From: an uncultured Oscillospiraceae bacterium
Lineage (GTDB): Bacteria; Bacillota; Clostridia; Oscillospirales; Ruminococcaceae
Direction of reading: 5' to 3'
NCBI GenBank assembly: GCA_934466455.1
Contig: CAKSLF010000013.1
Coordinates: 1 to 49,444 of the forward strand
DNA: 49,444 nucleotides
The position numbers were made by a program, and so were the translations under genes. Below the pieces are notes generated by a model. The model did not search any database and was not told the DNA's origin. It worked only from the letters and a program-made list of their open reading frames with translations. Below, piece after piece: positions 9,101 to 16,322 of the stretch; the stretch's first letter is position 1; every line of letters starts with the position of its first letter.

Positions 9101-10641
9101 ACGCGGACGCCGTTAATGTATAGATACACATCATCATCGCCGGTAAAGTTGAAGAACAGATTATCATCCTCGTAGAAGATGAACTGTGCGTGTCCCTCCA
9201 GCGTCAGATTGTAGTTTGTGTTATTGTAATAGTGCGTAATGTCGGTCTGGTTTGGGTCAACAACTTCAAGATATTTGTTTCCGTTGTTTCCGAAATACTT
9301 CCCACTGATCGGATCAAACCGATTTTCCGCCTGCAGGTTACCACGGACATAGGTCGTGCCTGCTCTGGTAGTGACATGATCCGTCTGGCTGTTGTAAATT
9401 GCTCCGCCGGCAACATCATACACGCTTCCATCGTAGGCGGAATTGTAAACATAATGGTCGTCTTTCTTGACAAGGTTGATTTTGTGATATTCCGTCACCG
9501 TCTGCCCATACCCAGAGTTATCGCTGTACAGATTTTGCAGCAGGAAGTAGGCGGCGTCATAATAGGTGCGGCAATCCTTTGCCTCGGCAAGCACCTTGCT
9601 TTCGGTATCCGCCATGCTGCCCAGCCCGCCATTGATACACTGGCGGAAGACCTCTGCCAGATCACGGGTTGCGCTGCCGGTGTTGCCAACATAGTTGTTA
9701 TTGTTGTCAAACAGCTTGGTTCCCATGACATACCACATGTTATAAGAACCGTCGCTGTTCTTCCATTTTTCCGGGAGCGTTTTTTGCATATACTGAGCGA
9801 TATACCCAACCGTTGCCTCCGTATAAACCGGCTTTCCGTCAGCACCGAGCCTAGGCTTAACAAGGTTTGTGCGAACGTAGCAACCATAAAGCGTCTGCAC
9901 CGCACCGCTGTTCAGGGTGGACTGTGAGGGAACCAGAGTTTCTGGTGTATCGCCCCACTTTCCGTTCTGCGTCACCTGTGTTCCGGCGATATCCATTCCC
10001 TGAAAATGGGAGGCAGAAGAGGTTTCCAGCAGTGAAAAACCTTTCGTATTGCCGTTATGGTAGGTTTCTATTACGGCAGCTGTGGTTGTCTTTTTGCTGA
10101 TGGTGATTTTCTTCGAACCGGAATTATAGCTCAGTTTATAGTCGCTTTTATTGCTGTCAGTAATCGCAGAAAATGCTGAATAGTTACTGCCATTGCCATT
10201 GGCAATAACAGCAAATTCTCCACTTTGGACGGTGTAGTTTTTATTTTTACCCGAGGCAATAATTCTCTTAACCGTGCCATCAGAATTACAAACGATGCAA
10301 TGCCACCATGTGAATGTGCCAATCGTATACCCTGAAGTGTAAACGCTTACCCAGTTGTTATTTGCACCCCAGCCGTTATTATCAGTATCATAGCTGTACG
10401 TTTTGTTCGTCCATGTAGTGTTCCCGGCAGAGATTTCCTTTGTGAAATTGCCTGTCTGCCCCATGTCATTCCACTCAAACAGCATGCCATCCGCCGCATA
10501 GTCGCGGATGGTGATGGGCAGGGAAACATATTCATCCCCCGGCCCCCTTGTGTTTTCCGCATATGCGGTGACGCCCATGAACGGAATTATGGTAAAGACC
10601 ATGACCGCAGACAGGAGTGCCGCTAAAATTCGCTTTTTCAT
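6166..10641 (-). CDS. Giant secreted fibro-slime domain protein
   Basis: 1491 residues. The N-terminus is a clean signal peptide (KKRILAALLSAVMVFTIIPF, cleavage after AYA). Around residues 480-570 is a fibro-slime/PA14-like domain: FIFYEDDNLFFNFTGDDDV, then LYINGVRVLDMGGGH and YYMERHGTAANFGIDT. Several beta-rich repeats follow (600-1350), then a Pro/Glu-rich hinge (EPVEEPSEEPVEEP) and a C-terminal Ig-like domain of about 100 residues similar to that of the GH20 protein. There is no LPXTG motif and no transmembrane tail. The start codon overlaps the PqqD-like stop (ATGA), so translation is coupled. An adhesin or matrix role fits the family, but ligand and anchoring are unknown. Pairing with a peptide-modification set raises the possibility that the operon decorates the cell surface. 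Confidence 0.8.
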   Translation of the reverse strand: MKKRILAALLSAVMVFTIIPFMGVTAYAENTRGPGDEYVSLPITIRDYAADGMLFEWNDMGQTGNFTKEISAGNTTWTNKTYSYDTDNNGWGANNNWVSVYTSGYTIGTFTWWHCIVCNSDGTVKRIIASGKNKNYTVQSGEFAVIANGNGSNYSAFSAITDSNKSDYKLSYNSGSKKITISKKTTTAAVIETYHNGNTKGFSLLETSSASHFQGMDIAGTQVTQNGKWGDTPETLVPSQSTLNSGAVQTLYGCYVRTNLVKPRLGADGKPVYTEATVGYIAQYMQKTLPEKWKNSDGSYNMWYVMGTKLFDNNNNYVGNTGSATRDLAEVFRQCINGGLGSMADTESKVLAEAKDCRTYYDAAYFLLQNLYSDNSGYGQTVTEYHKINLVKKDDHYVYNSAYDGSVYDVAGGAIYNSQTDHVTTRAGTTYVRGNLQAENRFDPISGKYFGNNGNKYLEVVDPNQTDITHYYNNTNYNLTLEGHAQFIFYEDDNLFFNFTGDDDVYLYINGVRVLDMGGGHAISKCGIKLNDVKTLCELKDGQVYDFDFYYMERHGTAANFGIDTNIKIVDPSMLTEKIAYQNGVNVGNYGFVDANEPVRYQFRLTNNGDAKIEELTFRDNDIGVSLSKDAISLNPATVITDLYASVIGSDGTTKASYSAGELTEDGLKALLKNGLEIGDTISIFGFNYTIPNGKWTDNKFTNTVYTSAISKGENASHKTLNGIATCTVQKQEFVYDGIHYYEWMGKGVTATKAELIEAVTKAGVTNPGTDIQLCGPNGKTDSTAVNENAKVTANGITYTGTKTGSDTYYYKVGNYGPVAVTIYSYDVADNIYVLDYSLPVELNGADFGLMVNDTLSLAENKHPTTASTLGITNGSAIENYGTFAYGADENLTSLKYTMNSFMNGEDSVKIKVQVLEDGADAVTTRTGVVMEETVKVVPANVVYYEDDFPGITYIDTDKNGWAHYKTTDSEGNEQSADQNSPYGSDPNYQEDKGTEYTLVLDTSDLNAYQQEVINYLNQQLGLSGGDSSNGSLSALVVKETADVMSFEFRGTGFEIVSRTTQEQYAVVSVKVERKNGDGTYTVVKQFPVITESKGGDLYQVPIISVTGMDAAEYKVTLKAAGSTETKTRILYIDGVRIYQPLEGLDYADYYNPDEAHASFYEVKSLIGDGKAIYADISDTGDETQLVTGTTLIEDVNGEQLLGEAEDVDQYLKLGPNNELYLCGQSSNSFLAFFLYPDANVEQNARTIQIGAHRKADYDMGPASVDLVYGSTADTILNGTHKYQVDSGTEQYYEIDPANLDYDQTNNRYLLMVGTNDGDFDYSALALTNLKISGYEIGFIEQETKAAAAANAIENSPALTAFKAMQEHYKALAPQEPVEEPSEEPVEEPTINEDLVIESAVLKAAKIVSGKNAMLTAKVSGDAVSVVVLDADGNAVEFKKVASNEKNGIVTFQAVWTVTGNRGDVLNFTVVVYDSNGLRSSNTVPVTVTIK

Positions 10642-11063
10642 TTTACATTTCCTTTCTCCTTGTCAAGATATTGATGAGCGTCCAGCTCTGAAAGAAAGTC
10701 CTCGATATCCTTGACGGCTTCCTCTCTGCTCACATCGTATTCAGCAAGCAATGCTGTCAGCAGGTCTCCAAAAGTCTGCCCCTTTTCGAGTCTGTCCCAC
10801 AGAAACATCCCAACCGGGCTGAGAATCGCCATCTGGTTTTTGCGGATCGTGTCGCCGCTGACAGGAATGACTAAACCTTCGCCGCAAAGCTCCCTGACGC
10901 AATAGCCCTCCTTGATGCGATACTGCTCACATGCTTTTTTTATCGCTTCGCTTTGCAGATAGGCCAATTCCTGATCGCTCAGATTCGCAGCTCCGTTGAT
11001 TTCACCGTCCGAAGGCATGAGAACATGTGCTTCCGGTGCAACATATGATGTTTTCTTACCCAC
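10638..11063 (-). CDS. PqqD-like peptide chaperone (RRE) with N-terminal extension
   Basis: 141 residues from a GTG start at 11063 behind GGTGGAG. Residues about 55-137 match the PqqD/RRE layout: GYCVRELCGEGLVIPVSGD, then MAILSPVGMFLWDRLEKGQT and LLAEYDVSREEAVKDIEDFL. Such domains bind RiPP leader peptides and deliver them to radical SAM enzymes. The first about 50 residues are an extension beginning GKKTSYVAPEAHVLMPSDGE, whose KKxxYxxPxxxV pattern resembles the start of the 72-aa peptide in the same operon. It could be a fused leader, or the whole could be a maturase-associated protein. It is the first gene of the operon and overlaps the fibro-slime gene by four bases. Confidence 0.75.
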   Translation of the reverse strand: MGKKTSYVAPEAHVLMPSDGEINGAANLSDQELAYLQSEAIKKACEQYRIKEGYCVRELCGEGLVIPVSGDTIRKNQMAILSPVGMFLWDRLEKGQTFGDLLTALLAEYDVSREEAVKDIEDFLSELDAHQYLDKEKGNVK

Positions 11064-11309
11064 TCAATTTCTCCACCTTCCTTTGAAAGCGCAGAGCCAT
11101 CCCCTCATGAAAATCAGATAGGCTGTATAATAGTGCCGCTTTCCTTTTCTTTTCGCAGAGTTCCGCAATAAGCGATGCCCCACATATTCTTATACATTAA
11201 ATATTTTATCACGGGAAATGCCTGTTTGCAAGGGTTTCGGGCAAATTCACCCGAGAATTTACAGCGGATTTATGCGATAGTGCGGATTTATTCACGGAGT
11301 ATACTGTAC
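11064..11309. promoter_or_regulatory. 5' region of the cassette operon
   Basis: This 246-bp gap holds the operon promoter near 11203-11231 and a leader of roughly 130 bases before the PqqD-like start. I see no convincing T-box, riboswitch or strong hairpin in it. Confidence 0.4.
11203..11231 (-). promoter_or_regulatory. Promoter of the PqqD / fibro-slime / GH20 / radical SAM operon
   Basis: On the minus strand: TTGCAA (11226-11231), 17 bases, then TAAAAT (11203-11208). This is near-consensus for the vegetative sigma factor and is the only good candidate upstream of the operon. Confidence 0.6.
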
Positions 11310-11465
11310 TTACTTGCCTTGGCAAATCTCTGCGCAGTCAAAGCAGTCGTCTGCTACTTCATTCTCCACGGCAATGCAATCGATAGAAATCAAACAGCCG
11401 TCTGCGAATAGCAGCTCCGCACAGGCTGTGTCAGTGTTGAACTCACAGGAAATAAGTTTGCTCAT
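11310..11465 (-). CDS. 51-aa DUF6061-like ICE-associated small protein, probably truncated
   Basis: 51 residues starting MSKLISCEFNTDTACAELLF, with GGAGG 8 bases before the ATG at 11465. From memory the first 40 residues match DUF6061-type proteins of Clostridia conjugative elements, which run to about 75-80 residues. Here the conserved part stops after ENEVAD and is replaced by a short Cys-rich tail (CFDCAEICQGK), so the gene looks cut and re-terminated. Six cysteines in total is high. It is the last gene before the tRNA fragment. Function unknown. Confidence 0.6.
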   Translation of the reverse strand: MSKLISCEFNTDTACAELLFADGCLISIDCIAVENEVADDCFDCAEICQGK

Positions 11466-11675
11466 AGCGAAAACCTCCATAATATTGATAAGTCAAAGAA
11501 ACACCGTATGTTTGTATGTTTCCGTTAGAAACAGATGGTTACTTGCAGCTTCGAGGCTGTACCGCACACCTAAATCCATCGGCTATCAGCAGTAAGTTTG
11601 AATTAGTTCCTTATCACTGTTAAGCCAAGGATTTTTGAGGATTTCGAGGGAATAAAAAATGCCCCTCCGAGGCTT
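11466..11675. other. Terminal non-coding stretch of the element
   Basis: 210 bp between the DUF6061-like gene and the tRNA fragment. It is AT-rich, with no coding signal and no clear promoter motif. This would be the region next to the recombination core in the integrated element. Confidence 0.4.
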
Positions 11676-11720
11676 CTCCTAAGCGAAAGGCCCCCGGTTC
11701 GAATCCGGGCGGGGAGGCCA
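11676..11720 (+). repeat. 3' fragment of tRNA-Arg(CCT): attachment-site scar
   Basis: From CTCCTAA (anticodon loop, anticodon CCT at 11678-11680) the sequence follows a perfect tRNA 3' half. It has a GCGAA anticodon-stem strand, five-base variable loop, CCCGG-TTCGAAT-CCGGG T arm, CGGGGAG acceptor strand, discriminator G and encoded CCA. No matching 5' half (acceptor CTCCCCG, anticodon strand TTCGC, D arm) lies upstream. A duplicated tRNA 3' end followed by the tRNA's own-looking terminator is the usual mark of tyrosine-recombinase integration. The intact tRNA should lie at the element's other end, outside the window. Confidence 0.75.
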
Positions 11721-11730
11721 TACCAAAAAA

Positions 11731-11762
11731 AAGAAGCCCCGCTTCTGCGTGGCTTCTTTTAT
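11731..11762 (+). terminator. Terminator behind the tRNA-Arg fragment
   Basis: AAGAAGCC (11731-11738) pairs with GGCTTCTT (11751-11758), followed by further T residues. It is probably the original tRNA-Arg terminator left on the chromosomal side. Confidence 0.65.
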
Positions 11763-11783
11763 ATAAAGAATTTTTTTCAAGGA

Positions 11784-11817
11784 ACAGCCCCATGCTCAAA
11801 AACGAGCACGGGGCTGT
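11784..11817. terminator. GTGCTC-type hairpin downstream of the class A PBP gene
   Basis: ACAGCCCCATGCTC, loop AAAAAC, GAGCACGGGGCTGT. The stem is 14 bp with one wobble pair. It lies 35 bp beyond the PBP stop and belongs to the recurrent hairpins with GTGCTC/GAGCAC beside an A-rich loop. Confidence 0.6.
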
Positions 11818-11852
11818 CTTCGTCTTATATCATTGCTTTTTTTCGTCGCAAC

Positions 11853-14111
11853 TTATCCGATGTGGATAGTATCGTCGTCGCTGCCGCCGGAGGAGGAACC
11901 GCCGTTCCCCCAATCGCCCCAGCTGCTTCCGCCGTTGACCCAATCGTCCTCGCCGGAGAAGCCGCCGCCGTAACATTCGGTGCAGTTTCCGGGAACATTG
12001 TCCTTTTTATACCAACCTGTTGCGGTATCTGTGCAAGCTCCCGTAGCAATATCGCCGGAGCGTTTGCAATAGGTCTTTTGCACGACATTTTGGCTTACCG
12101 GGAAATCTGCGGAGGCGTCCATATACGGAACGACCTTTTGCATAACGCCCTTCCAGATTATCGGGGTGGGGTAGGAGCCGTAATAGATTTCTTTCATGCT
12201 CTCGGAATAACCGAGCCATACAACGCCAAGGTATTCCGGAGTCATTCCGACAAACCAAAGGTCGGTGTTGTCGGAGGCGGAACCGGTTTTACCTGCGGTT
12301 TTTATTCCGTAGGCGGAAAGGTTTGCTGCGGTACCCGTTCCGTGCGGACCGCTTGTTACCCTTTGGCAAAGCTTATTAAGAATGGTTGCGGTTTCTGCGG
12401 AAACGACCCTCTCCGGGGCGGTATCCGCTTTAAGCACAACTGCGCCGTCGCTGTCAAGAACCTCGGTGTAGGAATGGGGCTTTATATAAAGTCCGCCGTT
12501 GCCTATCATTTGGTATGCGCCCGCAAGCTCAAGGGGCGTAATGCCGACGGTAAGCGAGCCGAGTGCCATAGGCGCAACCGCAACATCGTTGTTTTCGCCG
12601 GTATCAACAAGGGTGCTTATATGCAGCTTTTGGGTAAGGAAGTCGAAAACCGTGCGGGGGCTGAGCATTGTAACAAGCTTTACCGGAATTGTGTTTATGG
12701 ACCGCTGGACCGCCTCGTCAACGGTTACATTTCCCTTGTATCCGGGATAGTAGTTTACCGGCCAGTCGTTCTTAAAGGTGGTTCCCTGATAGGTTTCGCC
12801 CGCCTTATAAACCGGCTCGTCACAAATAACCGTGGAATAGGTTATAAGGTCGTTTTCGATGGCAAGCGCATAGGAGGATATGGGCTTTATCGTAGAGCCT
12901 ATGTGCCTTTTTCCGGAGGCGGCGATATTAAACAGGCGGGAGCCTTGCTTTTCGCCCTTTCCGCCGACTATTGCAACGATTTCGCCGTCATAATTAAGGA
13001 TTACAAAGGCGGAATCCGGCTGCACCTCGTTTTTTACATGGGGGAAATTTTCCGGATTTTCGTAATATTCCTCAACTGCGCTTTGGATTCTGTTATCAAC
13101 GGTTGCATAGATTCGATAGCCGCCGCTGTAAAGCTCCTTGGAGGCGGTTTCCTTATCCCAGCCGTATTCGTCCATAAGCCCGTTTATAACATCGTCGATT
13201 ACATAGTCGATAAACCAGGACTGATATTTGCTTGCCTTTTTGTTGGATGCCTGACCCTTTGATGTAACAATGGGGGTTGCCTTAAGGGTATCCTTTTCCT
13301 CCTGGGTTATATAGCCAAGCTTTTTCATCTCGTTAAGAACATATTCCCGGCGTTCGTCGTTGTTTTCCATATGCCCGAAGGGCTCGTAATAGCTCGGGTT
13401 GTTTGTAATGGCAATAAGGCTTGCACATTCGTTAAGGGTAAGCTCGGAAACATCCTTGTCAAAGTACATATTCGCCGCAGCCTGCACGCCGTAGGTGTTG
13501 TAGCCAAAGGCAATTACATTAAGATAAGCCTCCAATATCTGCTGCTTTGAATATTTCTTTTCCATAGCGAGAGCGTTAAAAATTTCCTTTACCTTTCGGT
13601 CGATTCTTACCTCGTTATGACCCGTTGCGTTTTTTATAAGCTGCTGGGTTATCGTGGAGCCGCCGCCGTCCGTGTTGCCGGTAAGAAACTTTACCGTAGC
13701 GTATATCGTTCTTGTAAAGTCAACTCCCTGGTGCTGCCAAAAGCGTTTGTCCTCTGCGGCAACGGTTGCGTCGATAAGATACGAGGGCATCTCGTCATAA
13801 TCCGCCCAAATAAGCTTTCCTTTTTCGCCGTAGAGCTTTGTATCCTCCACATATTCGCCGGTTTCGGCGTCCTTTGTGTAGATAATGCTTGTATAGTTAA
13901 GCTCAAGTGCGCCAAGGTCGATTCCCTCTGCGTCGTCCACCATTCCGAGAACGACCGCCGCAAGCACGCAGCCTATAATACAGCCGCTTATGATGAAGAC
14001 CGAAAGCACCGTAACAAGTGCTCTTCCGATAAAGCGGAAAACGGTCTTTACCGCTTTAAGCCATGCGGGAAGCTCTTTTTGGGGCTTTTCACTCCTTTTG
14101 TTTTTTGCCAT
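11853..14111 (-). CDS. Class A penicillin-binding protein (PBP1-type)
   Basis: 752 residues. A basic cytoplasmic start and one transmembrane helix (about 28-57) anchor it outside the cell. The GT51 glycosyltransferase domain (about 90-260) has the catalytic AAEDKRFWQHQGVD (E120) and GGGSTITQQLIKN; it polymerises lipid II. The transpeptidase domain (about 365-650) has S406-T-I-K409, S471-I-N473 and K608-T-G610. The tail is unusual: Cys-containing (CKRSGDIATGACTD), then Gly/Ser/Trp/Asp-rich and disordered to the end. The start is ATG behind GGGAGG. It is the first chromosomal gene right of the element scar and appears monocistronic. Confidence 0.93.
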   Translation of the reverse strand: MAKNKRSEKPQKELPAWLKAVKTVFRFIGRALVTVLSVFIISGCIIGCVLAAVVLGMVDDAEGIDLGALELNYTSIIYTKDAETGEYVEDTKLYGEKGKLIWADYDEMPSYLIDATVAAEDKRFWQHQGVDFTRTIYATVKFLTGNTDGGGSTITQQLIKNATGHNEVRIDRKVKEIFNALAMEKKYSKQQILEAYLNVIAFGYNTYGVQAAANMYFDKDVSELTLNECASLIAITNNPSYYEPFGHMENNDERREYVLNEMKKLGYITQEEKDTLKATPIVTSKGQASNKKASKYQSWFIDYVIDDVINGLMDEYGWDKETASKELYSGGYRIYATVDNRIQSAVEEYYENPENFPHVKNEVQPDSAFVILNYDGEIVAIVGGKGEKQGSRLFNIAASGKRHIGSTIKPISSYALAIENDLITYSTVICDEPVYKAGETYQGTTFKNDWPVNYYPGYKGNVTVDEAVQRSINTIPVKLVTMLSPRTVFDFLTQKLHISTLVDTGENNDVAVAPMALGSLTVGITPLELAGAYQMIGNGGLYIKPHSYTEVLDSDGAVVLKADTAPERVVSAETATILNKLCQRVTSGPHGTGTAANLSAYGIKTAGKTGSASDNTDLWFVGMTPEYLGVVWLGYSESMKEIYYGSYPTPIIWKGVMQKVVPYMDASADFPVSQNVVQKTYCKRSGDIATGACTDTATGWYKKDNVPGNCTECYGGGFSGEDDWVNGGSSWGDWGNGGSSSGGSDDDTIHIG

Positions 14112-14252
14112 TTATCTAATCCTCCCTTGCTCGGGAAATTTAATCCGGAAAATTCGCTTATTAAAGATTATTATAACCCAAGCCGATGATTATTTGGTGA
14201 ATTGTCTGTTAAAAATACCTTAGAGATACTTTTTTTAAGCGAGGTGTTTTTT

Positions 14253-14591
14253 ATGGAACACACCCTTGGGATTACTGCGGCGGCTCTTATCCTTGCGGCG
14301 GCGGTGATTTTGTGCATTTTTGCACTCACGGGCTTTTTCGGAAAAGAAAAAGCCGCAAACGCCAAACAAAGCGGGATTTCCGTTTCGGAAGAAAGCACTT
14401 TTCCAAAGATGACTCTCGGAATATACCGGGGCTATCTTGCTCTTTTTGCGGAGGGCAGCTCCGTTCCGTCGGAAACCTATGATATTATGGTGCGCTCTCT
14501 TCCCGATACGGACAGAGCACGCCTCGTTGCCGGAATCCCTGTTGAAAGCGAAGAGGAGCTGCGCCGCCTTTTGGAGGACCTTACCTCCTAA
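14253..14591 (+). CDS. Small single-pass membrane protein, unknown function
   Basis: 112 residues from ATG 14253, chosen for GAGGTG just upstream; a longer frame from 14202 lacks a ribosome site. One N-terminal helix (LGITAAALILAAAVILCIFALTGFF, about 5-29) is followed by a soluble, mostly helical domain ending ESEEELRRLLEDLTS. I do not recognise the family. It stands alone between divergent PBP and convergent rpoD genes. Confidence 0.7.
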   Translation: MEHTLGITAAALILAAAVILCIFALTGFFGKEKAANAKQSGISVSEESTFPKMTLGIYRGYLALFAEGSSVPSETYDIMVRSLPDTDRARLVAGIPVESEEELRRLLEDLTS

Positions 14592-14599
14592 CGCCTTTT

Positions 14600-14745
14600 C
14601 CGCCCCTGTGCCGAGTTCACACCCGCCGATTGCGGGCGTTTCTCGGCTCCCCTGTGCAAGTGGAGCCGAGAACGCCCCGCAAACCCACGGTGCGAACCTT
14701 GCACAGGGAGGCGGGAATATGCTCCGCTTTCCTTATACAGCCGCC
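14600..14745. repeat. Dispersed TCGGCTCCCCTGTGCAA-type repeat
   Basis: The gap between the small membrane gene and rpoD carries TCTCGGCTCCCCTGTGCAA (14641-14659), followed by GTGGAGCCGAGA that pairs back to it. The same core recurs three times direct (18231, 18277 and 18325) and once inverted (about 18783) between dgt and dnaG. It is a palindromic intergenic repeat family of this genome. Confidence 0.65.
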
Positions 14746-14752
14746 CTCATAA

Positions 14753-15850
14753 TCAGTCGATAAAGTCCTTCAGTTTTTTGCTGCGGCTTGGGTGGCGCAG
14801 CTTTCTGAGAGCTTTTGCCTCAATCTGGCGTATGCGCTCACGGGTAACATTAAACTCCTTGCCGACCTCCTCAAGAGTGCGGGGGCGGCCGTCGTCAAGG
14901 CCAAAACGCAGCCTAAGAACCTTTTCCTCCCTGGGGGTAAGGGTTTTAAGCACCTCGGAAAGCTGCTCTTTAAGCAGCGTGTGGGAAGCTGCGTCCGCCG
15001 GGGCGGGGGCGTCCTCATCGGGGATAAAATCGCCGAGGTGGCTGTCCTCCTCCTCGCCGATAGGCGTTTCGAGAGAAACCGGCTCCTGTGCAACCCGCAT
15101 GATCTCCCTTACCTTATCAACGGACATATCAAGCTCCTTTGCGATTTCCTCTGCGGTGGGTTCCCTTCCGTTTTGATGAAGAAGCTGGGAGCTTACTTTT
15201 TTTACTTTGTTTATGGTTTCCACCATATGCACCGGGATTCTTATGGTTCTTGCCTGGTCCGCAATGGCACGGGTTATCGCCTGGCGAATCCACCATGTTG
15301 CATATGTCGAGAACTTAAAGCCCTTTGTGTGGTCAAATTTTTCAACGGCTTTTATAAGACCGAGGTTGCCCTCCTGAATAAGGTCGAGGAACTGCATTCC
15401 CCGCCCGACATAGCGTTTTGCAATGCTTACAACAAGGCGGAGGTTCGCTTCGGAAAGGCGTTTTCTCGCCTTTGCGGCGTCAACCGGGTCGTCGCCGTTC
15501 ATCCTCTCCGCAAGGCTTATTTCCTCGTCTGCGGTAAGAAGCGGAACTCTGCCTATCTCTTTAAGATAAACCTTTACCGGGTCGTCGATGCTTATTCCCT
15601 CGATTATGGTGCCGTCCTCGTCGATTTCCTCCTTTTCGATGTCGGAAAGGTCAAAGTCAAGGTCCGTCGGCGGAGTAAAATCCTCAACGACCTCGATGTT
15701 GTTGCTCTCCAGCATATCGTAGAGCTTGTCCACTTGGGACACATCAAAGTCCATTTCCTCGATAAAGTCGCTTATCTCCTTTGTGGTAAGCTTTCCGTTT
15801 GCCCTGCCGTTTTCAATAAGCTCCGCAAGACCGTTTTTCTTTTCTGTCAT
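14753..15850 (-). CDS. rpoD: Primary sigma factor (sigma-A/RpoD)
   Basis: 365 residues. An acidic sigma-1.1-like N-terminus (about 1-85) precedes region 1.2 (DPVKVYLKEIGRVPLL, about 90-105). Region 2 has LDLIQEGNLGLIKAVEKFD and FKFSTYATWWIRQAITRAI, and region 3 starts RIPVHMVETINK. Region 4.2 has LEEVGKEFNVTRERIRQIEAKALRKL, ending DFID. The protein directs RNA polymerase to vegetative promoters, several of which (TTGACA-like, 17 bp, TATAAT) are visible in this window. The start is ATG at 15850 with GGGGGA upstream. dnaG and dgt lie upstream on the same strand, the common Clostridia order, although duplicated DNA separates it from dnaG. Confidence 0.96.
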   Translation of the reverse strand: MTEKKNGLAELIENGRANGKLTTKEISDFIEEMDFDVSQVDKLYDMLESNNIEVVEDFTPPTDLDFDLSDIEKEEIDEDGTIIEGISIDDPVKVYLKEIGRVPLLTADEEISLAERMNGDDPVDAAKARKRLSEANLRLVVSIAKRYVGRGMQFLDLIQEGNLGLIKAVEKFDHTKGFKFSTYATWWIRQAITRAIADQARTIRIPVHMVETINKVKKVSSQLLHQNGREPTAEEIAKELDMSVDKVREIMRVAQEPVSLETPIGEEEDSHLGDFIPDEDAPAPADAASHTLLKEQLSEVLKTLTPREEKVLRLRFGLDDGRPRTLEEVGKEFNVTRERIRQIEAKALRKLRHPSRSKKLKDFID

Positions 15851-16322
15851 TTTGACATTCCCCCTGAAAAAAATTGTTGATATTTATGTAGACCTATGAT
15901 TAAACAAAAATATTATTTCCGTTTTTATCCGGTAAGTACATATTCCGAAGATTGCTCCGCTTTGGAGCAAAACGCCCGTGCTCAAAAATCCGCTGCCCGT
16001 GCTCAAGCTGTGCTCAAGGGCGTTTTTCGTGCTCAAACACCGCAGAAAGCCGTTTTGCTCCTCCTGCGCACCGCCCGCCGCAGAAGTATATCGGCGGCGG
16101 CAAAAAAAGCTCCGCTTTTTTTATTTTCCCGCCTTTTCCCGGCGCATTTTCTCAATATAGGCGGAAAGCTCTGCGCCGGAAAGTGCCGCAATCTCTGCGT
16201 CGCTCTTTTTCTCTTTAAGGCGCAGCACCGCTCCGGCTGCGTCCTCGGCGTCGGCGGTAAGGGAAATTTTCCCCGCCCGAATGTATCTTCCCGTGGCGGC
16301 GGCAAAAAAAGCTCCGCTTTTT
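15851..16322. repeat. rpoD-dnaG gap: duplicated dnaG tail and clustered GTGCTC motifs
   Basis: 16093-16256 is a near copy of 16295-16458 (period 202 bp). The second copy covers the last about 45 codons of dnaG and its downstream AAAAAAAGCTCCGCTTTTTTT hairpin; the first is a displaced copy still encoding the DnaG tail in a short open frame. Further toward rpoD, four GTGCTCAA motifs occur within about 60 bp (15978-16035) inside an AAACGCCC...GGGCGTTT inverted repeat. No gene is supported here apart from the remnant. Confidence 0.75.

Larger units (their letters stand above)
1..11720. mobile_element. End of an integrated conjugative-type element (ICE remnant or ICE end)
   Basis: Both ends of this stretch carry short genes of the kind found in Clostridia conjugative elements: a sigma-70-like gene and a small follower at 1-1374, and a DUF6061-like small gene at 11310-11465. 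The right limit is a 3' fragment of a tRNA-Arg(CCT) gene (11676-11720) with no 5' half, followed by a terminator and then ordinary chromosomal genes. That is what the distal attachment site of an element inserted in a tRNA 3' end looks like. No integrase, relaxase or type IV secretion gene is in the window, so the element must extend to the left or be decayed. Codon choice is less dominated by GCG, CCG and TCC than in the chromosome to the right. The element assignment is inference. Confidence 0.65.

Noticed and set aside
1461..11063. Lasso peptide cluster because of the HPr-kinase-like protein
   Set aside because: There is no B (leader protease) or C (asparagine synthetase-like cyclase) gene and the peptide lacks the usual core-start Gly/Cys plus downstream Asp/Glu geometry.
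11064..11310. Riboswitch or T-box upstream of the cassette operon
   Set aside because: A promoter and a plain leader are visible, but no conserved aptamer motif or terminator-antiterminator pair could be identified by eye.
1..11720. Prophage
   Set aside because: No terminase, portal, capsid, tail or lysis genes; the small genes are of conjugative-element type.
11640..11722. A functional tRNA-Arg gene
   Set aside because: No D arm, 5' acceptor strand or matching anticodon-stem strand exists upstream; only the 3' half is present.
11862..13262. Long plus-strand open frame (466 codons) opposite the class A PBP gene
   Set aside because: The opposite frame has complete PBP motifs. The plus-strand frame has no ribosome site or recognisable domain and exists because stop codons are rare in the antisense of this codon usage. 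The same applies to long antisense frames at 24562-25671, 38048-39463, 42482-43654 and 14792-15880.
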